From a virus, in the IMG/VR virus record IMGVR_UViG_3300001282_000014, positions 1 through 52,053 of that record: a DNA stretch of 52,053 nt. The stretch is one strand, 5' to 3'. Below the pieces are notes generated by a model. The model was not told the DNA's origin. It made no database searches and saw only the letters and a list, made by a program, of their open reading frames with translations. Of this stretch, positions 25,789-33,000 are shown in pieces (position 1 is the first letter of the stretch; every line of letters begins with the position of its first letter). The translations under genes were made by a program, and so were the position numbers.

Positions 25789-26613
25789 ATGGAAGAAAGA
25801 GAACCGAAATTATTAGTTGCAGTTGGACGTAAAGGGTGCGGTAAAACTTTTTCAACAAGAAAAATGCTTACAAGTTATGTTCAAGGCAATATTTCAAAAG
25901 GTATTGCCCCAAGAAGAGTTTTAATATTTGATGTAAATGATGAGTTTGAGGACATAAAAGCATTGGCTTTAAAAGATGTGGCTTTATTTTCTATGCACCC
26001 AAAAATAGAGATAAGAAGAATTAGACCATTCAACAAGGACGGAAGACCTATGGGTATTAATGAAATGCAAGAAACATTATTTAAAATAGTTAATAATTTT
26101 AGAGGAGGAATGCTTTTGTTAGAGGATTTAAACGGTTACGTTGGGGATTATATCCCACAGGATTTAATAGGTAAAATAGTAAGAGCAAGACACGCAGATT
26201 TGGACATAATTACGCATTTTCAATCAATAGGAAGAATATCGCCTAAAATTTGGCAGAACGTCAACGCTATTCGTTTTCACAAAAATACAGATTCAGTTTT
26301 AAAACATTCCAAGAAATTTGATAATTTTTCAGAAATGTTTTTATTAGTGGAGGCTTATGTAAATTCCGAGTATCATTTAGGAAATGAAAGAATACAAGTT
26401 TGGGTTGATACAGAAAACGAAAAAATTAAAATACCAAAAGAAAATATAGCTAAATTTGAAAAAATTGTAGAATTGTACTTAATGGAAAACCATAAAAGAA
26501 TACTTTCCCCTTTATTAAATAAAAATATTTTCTTTAAAAATAATAAACCATTAACAATGCAAGAAGTTTTAAAAATAAAAAAAGCAGAAATGTTAAAATA
26601 TTATTTAGATTAA
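25789..26613 (+). CDS. A32/P9-like viral DNA-packaging ATPase (FtsK/HerA superfamily)
   Basis: 274 aa. Walker A GRKGCGKT (13-20), an extended strand with IFDVNDEF, Walker B MLLLED (108-113), then VRARHADLDIITHFQ with the RH pair (134-135) and Gln145, and a SPKIWQN segment. The order RH ... Q ... P ... N after Walker B is the signature of packaging ATPases of membrane-containing viruses (PRD1 P9, NCLDV A32). Residues after ~215 form an additional C-terminal domain. Zot-type inovirus ATPases are related and are the main alternative, but no Zot-like TM is seen. It would translocate the genome into a preformed capsid. It is the strongest indication that the genome belongs to a tailless virus. Confidence 0.8.
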   Translation: MEEREPKLLVAVGRKGCGKTFSTRKMLTSYVQGNISKGIAPRRVLIFDVNDEFEDIKALALKDVALFSMHPKIEIRRIRPFNKDGRPMGINEMQETLFKIVNNFRGGMLLLEDLNGYVGDYIPQDLIGKIVRARHADLDIITHFQSIGRISPKIWQNVNAIRFHKNTDSVLKHSKKFDNFSEMFLLVEAYVNSEYHLGNERIQVWVDTENEKIKIPKENIAKFEKIVELYLMENHKRILSPLLNKNIFFKNNKPLTMQEVLKIKKAEMLKYYLD

Positions 26614-26643
26614 AAATAAATATTTTTTTATAAATATTTATTT
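26614..26643. terminator. bidirectional terminator between convergent genes
   Basis: AAATAAATAT (26614-26623) and ATATTTATTT (26634-26643) are perfect inverted repeats, extendable to 12 bp, with T-rich sequence in both directions. It sits between the ATPase stop and the convergent HNH gene and overlaps the end of the latter. The stem is AT-only, so it is weak. Confidence 0.55.
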
Positions 26644-27221
26644 GTAATTCCGTTTTGTTTTTCAAAATCAACTCTTTTTTGGTAAGCCTCCTCTTCAGTT
26701 TTAAACATTCCGAACCGAACAGATTTTCCATTAAACTGAATTGAACTTCTCCATTTATTATCTCTTTTAAAATATGAAACGCCAATATATTTACTTGTGC
26801 AGTTTGAATTTTTAACCCTATGACAGCTATTTTCCCTATTGTTTACCCATTCTAAATTTGAAATTTTATTATTAAGTTTATTTCCGTCAATATGGTTTAC
26901 TTGCGGATTATTTTTTGGGTTATTAATAAACGAAATAGCAATCAGCCTATGTATTTTTTTTGTAATTTCAAGTGCATTTTTACAAAAACCTACTTCCCAA
27001 TAACCCCTTTTACTTATATGTGGTTTTTTTATTAATACCTTATAAATGCACTTTTTCCCACTTATAATAAGTGTTTTCTCTAAAGATTTTACTCTTCCAA
27101 GATTCGATATTTGATAATACCCCTCGTAATCAGGAACATCTTTCCATTCTTCAACACGAGTAACACCATTATCATCTATATAGACAATATCTTCTAAACT
27201 TAAATCTTTGTAGTAATCCAT
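26628..27221 (-). CDS. HNH homing endonuclease (NUMOD4-HNH-AP2)
   Basis: 197 aa, the only convincing minus-strand gene. Domain order: NUMOD4 (EEWKDVPDYEGYYQISNLGR, ~24-47), HNH core with VNHIDGNKLNNKISNLEWV (about 105-127), and a C-terminal AP2-like DNA-binding domain (KYIGVSYFKRDNKWRSSI). This layout is standard for selfish site-specific endonucleases of phages. It is inserted, with its own promoter and leader, between the packaging ATPase and the lysis cassette. No split gene flanks it, so it looks free-standing rather than intron-borne. Confidence 0.92.
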   Translation of the reverse strand: MDYYKDLSLEDIVYIDDNGVTRVEEWKDVPDYEGYYQISNLGRVKSLEKTLIISGKKCIYKVLIKKPHISKRGYWEVGFCKNALEITKKIHRLIAISFINNPKNNPQVNHIDGNKLNNKISNLEWVNNRENSCHRVKNSNCTSKYIGVSYFKRDNKWRSSIQFNGKSVRFGMFKTEEEAYQKRVDFEKQNGITNKYL

Positions 27222-27232
27222 AAAATAAAAAA

Positions 27233-27307
27233 CCCATAAATCAATAGGTCGAAGTCTATATCATTATGGGAATTTAATTATTTTTTTTATTTCGGCTTCG
27301 ACTCCGA
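27233..27307 (-). promoter_or_regulatory. structured leader of the HNH gene: terminator hairpin plus kissing-loop element
   Basis: In the minus-strand transcript a 5' hairpin (TCGG/CCGA, + positions 27292-27307) carries loop AGTCGAAG. An A-rich linker follows, then a long hairpin (CCCATAA ... TTATGGG arms at 27264-27270 and 27233-27239, inner ATAG/CTAT) with loop sequence ACTTCGAC and an immediate T-run before the ATG. GTCGAAG (27296-27302) and CTTCGAC (27248-27254) are perfect 7-nt complements, so the loops can kiss or refold. The second hairpin looks like an intrinsic terminator, suggesting attenuation of the endonuclease. Inference from sequence pairing only. Confidence 0.5.
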
Positions 27308-27312
27308 CAGTA

Positions 27313-27339
27313 CAAATATAACTAATGTATTTTGACCAA
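27313..27339 (-). promoter_or_regulatory. minus-strand promoter for the HNH gene
   Basis: On the minus strand, TTG (27337-27339), a 16-bp spacer and TATATTTG (27313-27320). This is the same spacing and -7 sequence as the promoter at 15747-15773. Transcription would start close to the 5' hairpin described above. Confidence 0.6.
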
Positions 27340-27379
27340 AATAAAAATTAAGTATTTTTTATGAAAAATAAAATTATTC

Positions 27380-27406
27380 TTTGTAAAATTCTTTTCACTA
27401 CCTTTG
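27380..27406 (+). promoter_or_regulatory. promoter for the lysis cassette
   Basis: A TAnnTTTG-type -7 element, TACCTTTG at 27399-27406, with TTTG at 27380-27383 upstream (15-bp spacer, short). It lies 66 nt before the holin-like gene and diverges from the HNH promoter. Confidence 0.45.
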
Positions 27407-27472
27407 ACAGATGCTATAAAATAGCTTAAACCAAGAAACTTTAATAACAAATAAATCAATAAAATTAAAGTT

Positions 27473-27715
27473 ATGAAAAAAAGTAGATTTAGTAAGTTAT
27501 GTCTAAAAGACCTTTCACGGGGTGTGATAATGACAGTAGGTACAACTTTTGTAGGGTTGTGTAGCACAAGTGTAGTTTCGGGAATATTTCCTGCGGTTGC
27601 AGATTTTATTAATATGGGTAAGGTAGGTTTGCTTTCAGGAGCAGTTTATTTAGTTAAAAACTTCCTTACAAACTCAAAAGGCGAATTTTTAAAACAAGAA
27701 GAAGATGTCGTATAG
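27473..27715 (+). CDS. holin-like small membrane protein
   Basis: 80 aa: basic N-terminus, two hydrophobic stretches (VIMTVGTTFVGLCSTSVVSG and a VGLLSGAVYLV segment), charged C-terminus. The gene overlaps the endolysin start by 11 nt. Holin assignment rests on size, two hydrophobic segments and position directly before the endolysin. TTATG start context. Confidence 0.6.
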   Translation: MKKSRFSKLCLKDLSRGVIMTVGTTFVGLCSTSVVSGIFPAVADFINMGKVGLLSGAVYLVKNFLTNSKGEFLKQEEDVV

Positions 27716-28232
27716 TTATTTAAGCAAAGAGGCTTCGCCTCAAATTTTAGTTCAAGCAAAATCCCTTTTAGGAACTAAAGAAATTGTAGGCGTTATTCAT
27801 AATAAAACTATTATGAGTTGGGCTAAAGGTTTAGGTCTTGAAAAAATATATACCTCTGACGAAATCGCTTGGTGCGGTTTATTTATGTCAGAAGTTTGTA
27901 AAAAAGCGGGGGTAGAAACCAACTTAACCCCTAAAGATTCATTGTGGGCTTTAAATTGGAGTAAATTTGGAACAAAGCAATCAGTAGCGATGCTTGGGGA
28001 TATTCTTACTTTTAAAAGAAACGGAGGCGGACACGTTGGTATTTATGTTGGGGAAGACGATACTTGCTATCATATTCTTGGGGGAAACCAATCTAATATG
28101 GTTTGCGTTACTCGAATTGAAAAATCAAGAGTTAACAGTATTAGACGTACAAGTTGGAAGTCAAAACAACCAAGTAATGTAAGGGTAATAAAACTCGAAA
28201 GTAACGGTATAATTTCTAAAGACGAGAGTTAA
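27705..28232 (+). CDS. NlpC/P60-CHAP-like endolysin (TIGR02594-like)
   Basis: 175 aa. AWCGLFMSEVCK places the nucleophile at Cys57; GGGHVGIYVG places His110; GGNQSN (~126-131) supplies the polar third residue. This order and the surrounding sequence match the TIGR02594/CHAP-like cysteine peptidases that cleave peptidoglycan stem peptides or amide bonds. There is no signal peptide, so it needs the upstream holin. It lies within holin-endolysin-spanin-like order. Confidence 0.85.
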   Translation: MSYSYLSKEASPQILVQAKSLLGTKEIVGVIHNKTIMSWAKGLGLEKIYTSDEIAWCGLFMSEVCKKAGVETNLTPKDSLWALNWSKFGTKQSVAMLGDILTFKRNGGGHVGIYVGEDDTCYHILGGNQSNMVCVTRIEKSRVNSIRRTSWKSKQPSNVRVIKLESNGIISKDES

Positions 28233-28233
28233 T

Positions 28234-28623
28234 ATGGAAAATTTAAAAAATGTTTTATCAAACAAACTAAACCTGCTTATACTTTTGGTAGCAATTATTT
28301 TTTGCTTCCAAGTTTTTAGTTTATTTAGTAACGGTAATGAAACCCAAAAAATCAACTACATCAAAGATGAAATATCTGATTTAAAAACAGGGGTAAAGGT
28401 TATTTACGATTCATACGAAAGAATGGATAAAAAAATTGAAACTTTCAATACGAAAATAAATAACATTGACAATCAAGTAAAAATAAATAATACTAAAATA
28501 GATAATCTAAAAAAAGATGAAAAAACTAAAATTGATAATTTCAAGTCTTATGATGCTCGTATGTATGAGCGTTATTTCACAGAACGCTATGCAAAAAAGC
28601 CAAGTACCGCTACAATCAAATAA
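28234..28623 (+). CDS. inner-membrane spanin-like coiled-coil protein
   Basis: 129 aa: N-terminal TM (NLLILLVAIIFCFQVFSLF) then a long Asn/Lys/Asp coiled coil with heptad-like IDN/KIDNL repeats. It follows the endolysin by 1 nt, and a second gene is nested in its 3' end in another frame. The topology and nested partner recall Rz/Rz1 spanins. The homology is not provable by eye. Confidence 0.62.
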   Translation: MENLKNVLSNKLNLLILLVAIIFCFQVFSLFSNGNETQKINYIKDEISDLKTGVKVIYDSYERMDKKIETFNTKINNIDNQVKINNTKIDNLKKDEKTKIDNFKSYDARMYERYFTERYAKKPSTATIK

Positions 28624-28954
28624 AGTAGTAATAGATACTTCCATAGCAAGGAAAATAGCAACAGACCTTGTAAGAGGAGATTTCTGTAAAGCAGAAATAA
28701 AGTTAGTCAGAAGCAATTTAGACTTAACGAAGAAACAAGTAGTACTAAAAGACAGTATCATAAAGACTTTAGGAACTCAAAAGGAAGAACTTAATTTGAT
28801 TATTTCAAAAAAAGATGAAATGTTTTCCAAACAAGAGGAAATATCGAATAGTTATAAAAAAGAATTGTCAAAACAAAAGGGAACAACGTTCCTTTATAAG
28901 TTACTATCCCTGTTAGGTGTTGTTTCTACCTCACTACTCATAATAAAACCATAA
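28517..28954 (+). CDS. secreted spanin-like protein overlapping the previous gene
   Basis: 145 aa. The start lies 107 nt inside the upstream gene in a different frame. It has a signal peptide (KLIISSLMMLVCMSVIS with cleavage before QN plausible), a coiled coil, and a C-terminal hydrophobic helix (LLSLLGVVSTSLLII). The Cys16 context (MLVC) is a poor lipobox, so it is not a clear Rz1-type lipoprotein. As the last gene before the terminator it likely completes the lysis cassette. Confidence 0.65.
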   Translation: MKKLKLIISSLMMLVCMSVISQNAMQKSQVPLQSNKVVIDTSIARKIATDLVRGDFCKAEIKLVRSNLDLTKKQVVLKDSIIKTLGTQKEELNLIISKKDEMFSKQEEISNSYKKELSKQKGTTFLYKLLSLLGVVSTSLLIIKP

Positions 28955-28961
28955 CACAAAG

Positions 28962-28987
28962 CGCACCAATACGGTGCGTTTTTTTTT
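28962..28987 (+). terminator. intrinsic terminator of the lysis cassette
   Basis: CGCACC (28962-28967) and GGTGCG (28973-28978) form a GC-rich 6-bp stem with a 5-nt loop, followed directly by nine T. It lies 7 nt after the last lysis gene. Confidence 0.88.
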
Positions 28988-29059
28988 GCTCATTACCTTT
29001 ACGTTGAGAATAATTAAATAGTTTGTGAATTATTATTTAATGATAAAGTAGGCGTTAAA

Positions 29060-29091
29060 TAAATTTGATGTGCTATTATGCTATAAATTTG
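29060..29091 (+). promoter_or_regulatory. tandem -7 elements upstream of the capsid gene
   Basis: Two copies of TAAATTTG (29060-29067 and 29084-29091) match TAnnTTTG. For the second, TTG at 29065-29067 gives a 16-bp spacer, as in two other promoters here. The 28955-29156 gap holds only the lysis terminator and these elements. Confidence 0.55.
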
Positions 29092-29156
29092 GCTTTGATA
29101 TTATTTCTGTAAATTAATATCATTAAAAATAAGTTTAACAAAAAAATCATTCTGAA

Positions 29157-29288
29157 ATGAAAAACGAAATTGTTCCTTTATTGAAAAGCGTTGCCGTTGT
29201 AGTTGTAGGTGTGTTAGTTGCTAACTATGTTCAAAAAACATTGTTGACTAAAGCAGTTGTCGCTCCCGCTTCTTCTTCAGCAGTATAA
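29157..29288 (+). CDS. tiny single-TM protein upstream of the capsid gene
   Basis: 43 aa: MKNEIVPLLKSVAVVVVGVL forms one TM, followed by NYVQKTLLTKAVVAPASSSAV. Codon choice includes several C-ending codons, as in the next gene. It shares the strong promoter region with the candidate capsid gene, so it may be an abundant virion membrane protein. Confidence 0.68.
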   Translation: MKNEIVPLLKSVAVVVVGVLVANYVQKTLLTKAVVAPASSSAV

Positions 29289-29342
29289 TTAGGTGTCAAA
29301 ACCGAGTAAAAAAATTAGTAAATAATATTAAATTAAATTAAA

Positions 29343-30038
29343 ATGTCAAACGTAAGAAGATATTTAAGCAATGCACGTCAAAGTGCAATGGAATCTTTCT
29401 CAAATGCTGACGGATTCATCGACCAAGACCTGTCATTCACAGGAGATGATTTCTTTAGAGCAGACGGAGGAATGGGGCAACAAGATATTCAAACATCTCA
29501 ACCCTACATTATCAACGTTACTTCTACATCAGGAGCAGCGATTGCTAACTTTGCTATATTAGGTTCATACCAATATATCAATAACACAGGATTCGTTAAC
29601 GGTTCGTTAACAATCGGTCCAGTGACTGTGAGTTCAGGTATTCCTGACATCACTTACCAAGAAATGTTATACCAATTTATGAATAATCCTTATTCTGTTG
29701 GTTTAACTTACATCCAATCGGCTACTACTAACCAAGTTCTACAAACTTTGTCAGTAAACACGAGAGATGCGAATGGTAACTTGGCACAAAAAACTTTAGT
29801 GCCTACAATTGACCCATATCAGCAACAAACGAATATCGTTGCAATGAAGTATGCTTACCGTATTGATGGTTTCACAAAAATCATCATTGCTCAAATTTTA
29901 GCAACTGCTACATTGTCATTATACTTCTATCCTGCTGATAACATCAACCTTGCAAGAGCATTGGGTGGTCAACCTGTAAGCAGACAATTCGGAACACCTC
30001 CTGTAACTAATGGACAAACCATCAAGTTAAGAGCGTAA
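29343..30038 (+). CDS. candidate major capsid protein, 231 aa
   Basis: Set apart by promoter elements upstream and a strong terminator downstream. It uses more C-ending codons (TTC, ATC, AAC, GAC) than neighbouring genes, a sign of high expression. The N-terminal ~45 residues are flexible and contain RADGG (39-43), the motif of the giant proteins. From ~50 on the protein is beta-strand rich with no TM, ending in KIIIAQILATATLSLYFYP and NLARALGG. This fits a jelly-roll major capsid protein. At 231 aa it is small for a double jelly roll (PM2 P2 is ~270), so a single jelly roll is possible. A structure prediction would decide. Confidence 0.6.
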   Translation: MSNVRRYLSNARQSAMESFSNADGFIDQDLSFTGDDFFRADGGMGQQDIQTSQPYIINVTSTSGAAIANFAILGSYQYINNTGFVNGSLTIGPVTVSSGIPDITYQEMLYQFMNNPYSVGLTYIQSATTNQVLQTLSVNTRDANGNLAQKTLVPTIDPYQQQTNIVAMKYAYRIDGFTKIIIAQILATATLSLYFYPADNINLARALGGQPVSRQFGTPPVTNGQTIKLRA

Positions 30039-30075
30039 TTATCAGTGATGATATAACGAATTAATGTATAATTTA

Positions 30076-30116
30076 GAAAAAGAGCAAGTTTGATTTATTT
30101 CTACTTGCTCTTTTTT
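30076..30116 (+). terminator. strong intrinsic terminator after the capsid gene
   Basis: AGAGCAAGT (30081-30089) pairs with ACTTGCTCT (30103-30111), extended by flanking A/T pairs, with a T-run after the stem. It isolates the candidate capsid gene from the following structural genes. Confidence 0.85.
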
Positions 30117-30133
30117 GCTTAAAACAAATAACT

Positions 30134-30571
30134 ATGAACGTATATGAATATGTTGCGGATTCAAATCCAAGAGTAGCAGAACAAATAATGAACTCATTTA
30201 ATTATGATGTCGTTAATTCTGCTGATATGGGATTGAGCCAATTAGTTGACAAGGTCGGAGAACCTGCTTTGCAAAAAGTAATGGAAAACCACCCTGATAA
30301 AGAAATTATTTTAGAGATGTTCTCTAAAAAAGAGGATAGTAAGGATAGTACTTGCGGTTGCGATAGTTGTAGATACAGAAATCGAAATGGCAATGAAAAT
30401 TTGAATTATCTTAATATGACAGGCAGTGGGAATGTTTCTCCTACTAATGTTCCAAATACAACTGCTACTGATTCTACTTCAAATACTCATTTATTGGCAA
30501 ACCAAACAAATGTCATTTTAGTAGTATCTGCATTATTCATAGCAACTGCATTAATTTTAAAAAATAAATAA
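30134..30571 (+). CDS. C-anchored protein with CGCDSC motif
   Basis: 145 aa. A helical N-terminal domain (~1-70), then STCGCDSCRYR, which looks like a metal-binding or redox Cys cluster, an Asn/Thr linker, and a C-terminal TM (VILVVSALFIATALIL). First gene after the capsid terminator. Its helical domain resembles in pattern the 74-aa protein at 31260. Candidate minor virion protein. Confidence 0.75.
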   Translation: MNVYEYVADSNPRVAEQIMNSFNYDVVNSADMGLSQLVDKVGEPALQKVMENHPDKEIILEMFSKKEDSKDSTCGCDSCRYRNRNGNENLNYLNMTGSGNVSPTNVPNTTATDSTSNTHLLANQTNVILVVSALFIATALILKNK

Positions 30572-30573
30572 AA

Positions 30574-31248
30574 ATGGCAAATTCAAAAGCGACTCCTCAA
30601 TTAGGAGCATTAACATTAGTATTACTTGTAAGAAATTATAGAAGCCAAATGATTGCTTTATTGGCAAGAAATGGTGTTGCGGTAAAACCTAATGCGTCAG
30701 AACAAAATATAGCCAATTTAATGGCTAATTTATTAAAAGTATCAAAATCTTTTTTCAAAGATTTAAGCGACTTTTTAACTAACCCTGCGGTAACTAAAGT
30801 ACTTGCAGATGGGGTTGCTAAAGTTTCACAAACTGCTCAATATATGAAAGCAAGTGGAAATGGGTATATGAATTATGAGGGGGAAGAATATGACGATGCT
30901 TACTTTGAAGAAGACCCTATTGACCCTGCATTACCTGTACCGTCAAATACTCCAAAAAAAGGGTTTTGGTCAGATTTGAATTTTGCAGAAATATTAAAAG
31001 GAGGTATGAATCTTTTTGGTAATTATACAAAAGCACAATCTGATGCTGAAATAGCAAGGCAACGTGCTAAAGTTGCAGAAGCGGGAGGTGGAGCAGTTGT
31101 TTTAGACCCAACGACAGGGGAAGAAGTTGACCCAAATGACAAACCTGATACGGGATTGGGTACAACTACAATTGTTGTATTAAGTTTAGTAGGCGTTGCA
31201 TTATTAGGAACTGTAATATATTTTATTGCAAGACCTAAAAAATCTTAA
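30574..31248 (+). CDS. C-anchored structural protein candidate, 224 aa
   Basis: The N-terminal ~75 residues are helical (LLARNGVAVKP, then LLKVSKSFFKDL), followed by an acidic, Pro-containing linker, an amphipathic helix (FAEILKGGMNLFGNYTKAQ) and a C-terminal TM (TIVVLSLVGVALLGTVIYFI) with a basic tail. Starts 2 nt after the previous stop. Likely a membrane-linked virion protein connecting capsid and membrane (inference). Confidence 0.75.
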   Translation: MANSKATPQLGALTLVLLVRNYRSQMIALLARNGVAVKPNASEQNIANLMANLLKVSKSFFKDLSDFLTNPAVTKVLADGVAKVSQTAQYMKASGNGYMNYEGEEYDDAYFEEDPIDPALPVPSNTPKKGFWSDLNFAEILKGGMNLFGNYTKAQSDAEIARQRAKVAEAGGGAVVLDPTTGEEVDPNDKPDTGLGTTTIVVLSLVGVALLGTVIYFIARPKKS

Positions 31249-31259
31249 AAAATAGAGTT

Positions 31260-31484
31260 ATGATTGATGAAAAAATGTTATCCAATATAATTGGGGCTTC
31301 TGTTGGAACTTATCCTAATGAAGTTGCTGACTTCCTTGTGCGTAATAACGTAATTGCACCTGCACCTGAATACACGCTTGACCAATTGGTAGAGGGTGTA
31401 TTTATAGGTTTGAATAAAAATCCAACTTTTACTCAAGAATATGGTTCTTGGGTAGAGCAAATTATAACTACATTAACCTTTTAA
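31260..31484 (+). CDS. small helical protein
   Basis: 74 aa, soluble, predicted helical, with no Cys and no TM (VADFLVRNNVIAPAPEYTLD). The pattern of helices resembles the N-terminal domain of the gene at 30134. TTATG start context. Unknown; possibly a small soluble structural subunit. Confidence 0.68.
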   Translation: MIDEKMLSNIIGASVGTYPNEVADFLVRNNVIAPAPEYTLDQLVEGVFIGLNKNPTFTQEYGSWVEQIITTLTF

Positions 31485-31496
31485 AAATATAATATT

Positions 31497-31802
31497 ATGG
31501 CAGGATGGGCAGATGCTTTAGGAGCAATATTACCAGCTTTTATAACGGTTGGCGGAGGATTAATTTCGCAAAACCAATTAGTGCAACAAGCGCAAGGTCA
31601 AGCTAATGATGCAAGAGCATTAGCTGAAAAACAATACGAAACTGCATTGGCACAACAAAAGGCGCAAGAATTAGCTTCAATAAATGCAAACAAAAATAAA
31701 GTCGTAACTCCACCAAAGAACAATACTTTACTTTATGTTGGATTAGGTGTAGGCGGTGTTGTTTTAATTGGAGTTGTAATTTTTGCGGTTACGAGAAACT
31801 AA
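31497..31802 (+). CDS. small protein with two hydrophobic segments and a coiled coil
   Basis: 101 aa: N-terminal Gly/Ala hydrophobic helix (ALGAILPAFITVGGGLI), an Ala/Gln-rich helix (residues ~27-65), then a C-terminal TM (VGLGVGGVVLIGVVIFAV). The helical middle would span between two membrane contacts. No family recognised. Confidence 0.72.
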   Translation: MAGWADALGAILPAFITVGGGLISQNQLVQQAQGQANDARALAEKQYETALAQQKAQELASINANKNKVVTPPKNNTLLYVGLGVGGVVLIGVVIFAVTRN

Positions 31803-31821
31803 TTTTTAATAAATATTAGAT

Positions 31822-32037
31822 ATGCAAGATTTTTTAGCACAAGCGAAAGACATAGCGAGTAAGGACAAAAGAGAAATTCTTATGGTAACTACTCAAGCAT
31901 CGGTAAACGGTGCGGTTACAGGACTTGTTTTGGGTCTTATGATTGGTTATTGGAAAAACAAAAATATTTACATCACAGGTCTTGTAGGTGCTATCATTGG
32001 TGGTGTTGCTACAAGTATTATAGTTAATAAAAAGTAA
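31822..32037 (+). CDS. small membrane protein, two TM
   Basis: 71 aa with two Gly-rich hydrophobic helices (GAVTGLVLGLMIGYW and GLVGAIIGGVATSIIV) separated by a short basic loop KNKNIYI. Gly-zipper-like spacing suggests tight helix packing, as in channel-forming or entry-conduit proteins. Confidence 0.72.
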   Translation: MQDFLAQAKDIASKDKREILMVTTQASVNGAVTGLVLGLMIGYWKNKNIYITGLVGAIIGGVATSIIVNKK

Positions 32038-32044
32038 TATAATT

Positions 32045-32980
32045 ATGGATTCATCAAAATTATTGATAGTTGGGGGAGTAGTTTTAGGAGGTTTTTACCT
32101 TTTAAATAAAGGAAAAAAAACAAAAGCAGATGCGGATACAAAAGCATTAGCAGACGCTCAAGCACAAGCATTAGCTTTAGCAATGGCAACCCCAACAATA
32201 CCCAATCCTGTCGTTGTAGAGTCAAAATTCTATACTCCTGCCGAAGCAACTAAAAAAGCATTGGAAGTTGTAACTAAATGGATAAGCCTTTTAGATGCTA
32301 TTCCAAAAGAAGCGTTGACAGAGGAAAACAAAAATATACTCAATCAAAAGGCTTGGGATGAAAAAGCAAAAAAAGATAAAGCCGAATATGATAAAGCATT
32401 AGCACTTGCGAAATCAAAAAATGAACCTAAATTTACTTTTGGCGATACGAATTATTGGACGGCTAATGAAGAGGATGTTAGAAACGGAAGTTGGGTTAAA
32501 GTATTGTCGGCAAATGTTTGGCAACCAAACAATATTATTTCTTATTCTAATTCATTTAAAATTAGAGATGGCGACAGAATGTTTGAAATTAGTCGTGCGA
32601 ATCTTATGTTTTCAAATGCCCCTAAAAATTTAGGAGATTATGTAAAGAGAGTGAAACAAATAGATTTTTCAAATGTTTACGATGCTTTAAAAGTACAATT
32701 TGCAGAACTTCCAAAAACAGATGTTGATAGGTTAGTAATATTATTGCCTAAATATCTTTTGGTAGTAAATGATGATTTTAAATATTTTGAAAATTATTTA
32801 CAGCAAAATCCATTTACAATAGAAGAACAGTTGTATTTAAAAGATGTTAGTATTGATAGTTTATTCAATCCTAAAAAAACCGTAACACCTCAATTCTACG
32901 GTAATCCGATTATACAAAACGCTACATCATTTGCAAATGCGGTACAAAACGCTACATCAATAGCAAATGCGGTTAGGTAA
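32045..32980 (+). CDS. N-anchored protein, 311 aa
   Basis: N-terminal TM (LLIVGGVVLGGFYLL), an Ala/Lys helix (KALADAQAQALALAMA), then a soluble domain with KFTFGDTNYW and RMFEISRANLM segments and a helical C-terminal domain. It ends with an imperfect repeat NATSFANAVQNATSIANAVR encoded by a 27-nt tandem duplication. No recognised fold. Confidence 0.75.
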   Translation: MDSSKLLIVGGVVLGGFYLLNKGKKTKADADTKALADAQAQALALAMATPTIPNPVVVESKFYTPAEATKKALEVVTKWISLLDAIPKEALTEENKNILNQKAWDEKAKKDKAEYDKALALAKSKNEPKFTFGDTNYWTANEEDVRNGSWVKVLSANVWQPNNIISYSNSFKIRDGDRMFEISRANLMFSNAPKNLGDYVKRVKQIDFSNVYDALKVQFAELPKTDVDRLVILLPKYLLVVNDDFKYFENYLQQNPFTIEEQLYLKDVSIDSLFNPKKTVTPQFYGNPIIQNATSFANAVQNATSIANAVR

Positions 32981-33000
32981 ACAATAGATAAAAAAAGATT

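Noticed and set aside
25789-26613. Inovirus Zot interpretation (filamentous phage)
   Set aside because: The ATPase lacks a visible Zot TM/periplasmic part, and holin/endolysin lysis genes plus an insulated beta-rich capsid candidate argue against a filamentous phage. Kept as an alternative.
27222-27310. Group I intron around the HNH gene
   Set aside because: Neither flank is a split coding gene and no intron core is recognisable; the structure is better explained as a leader with terminator.
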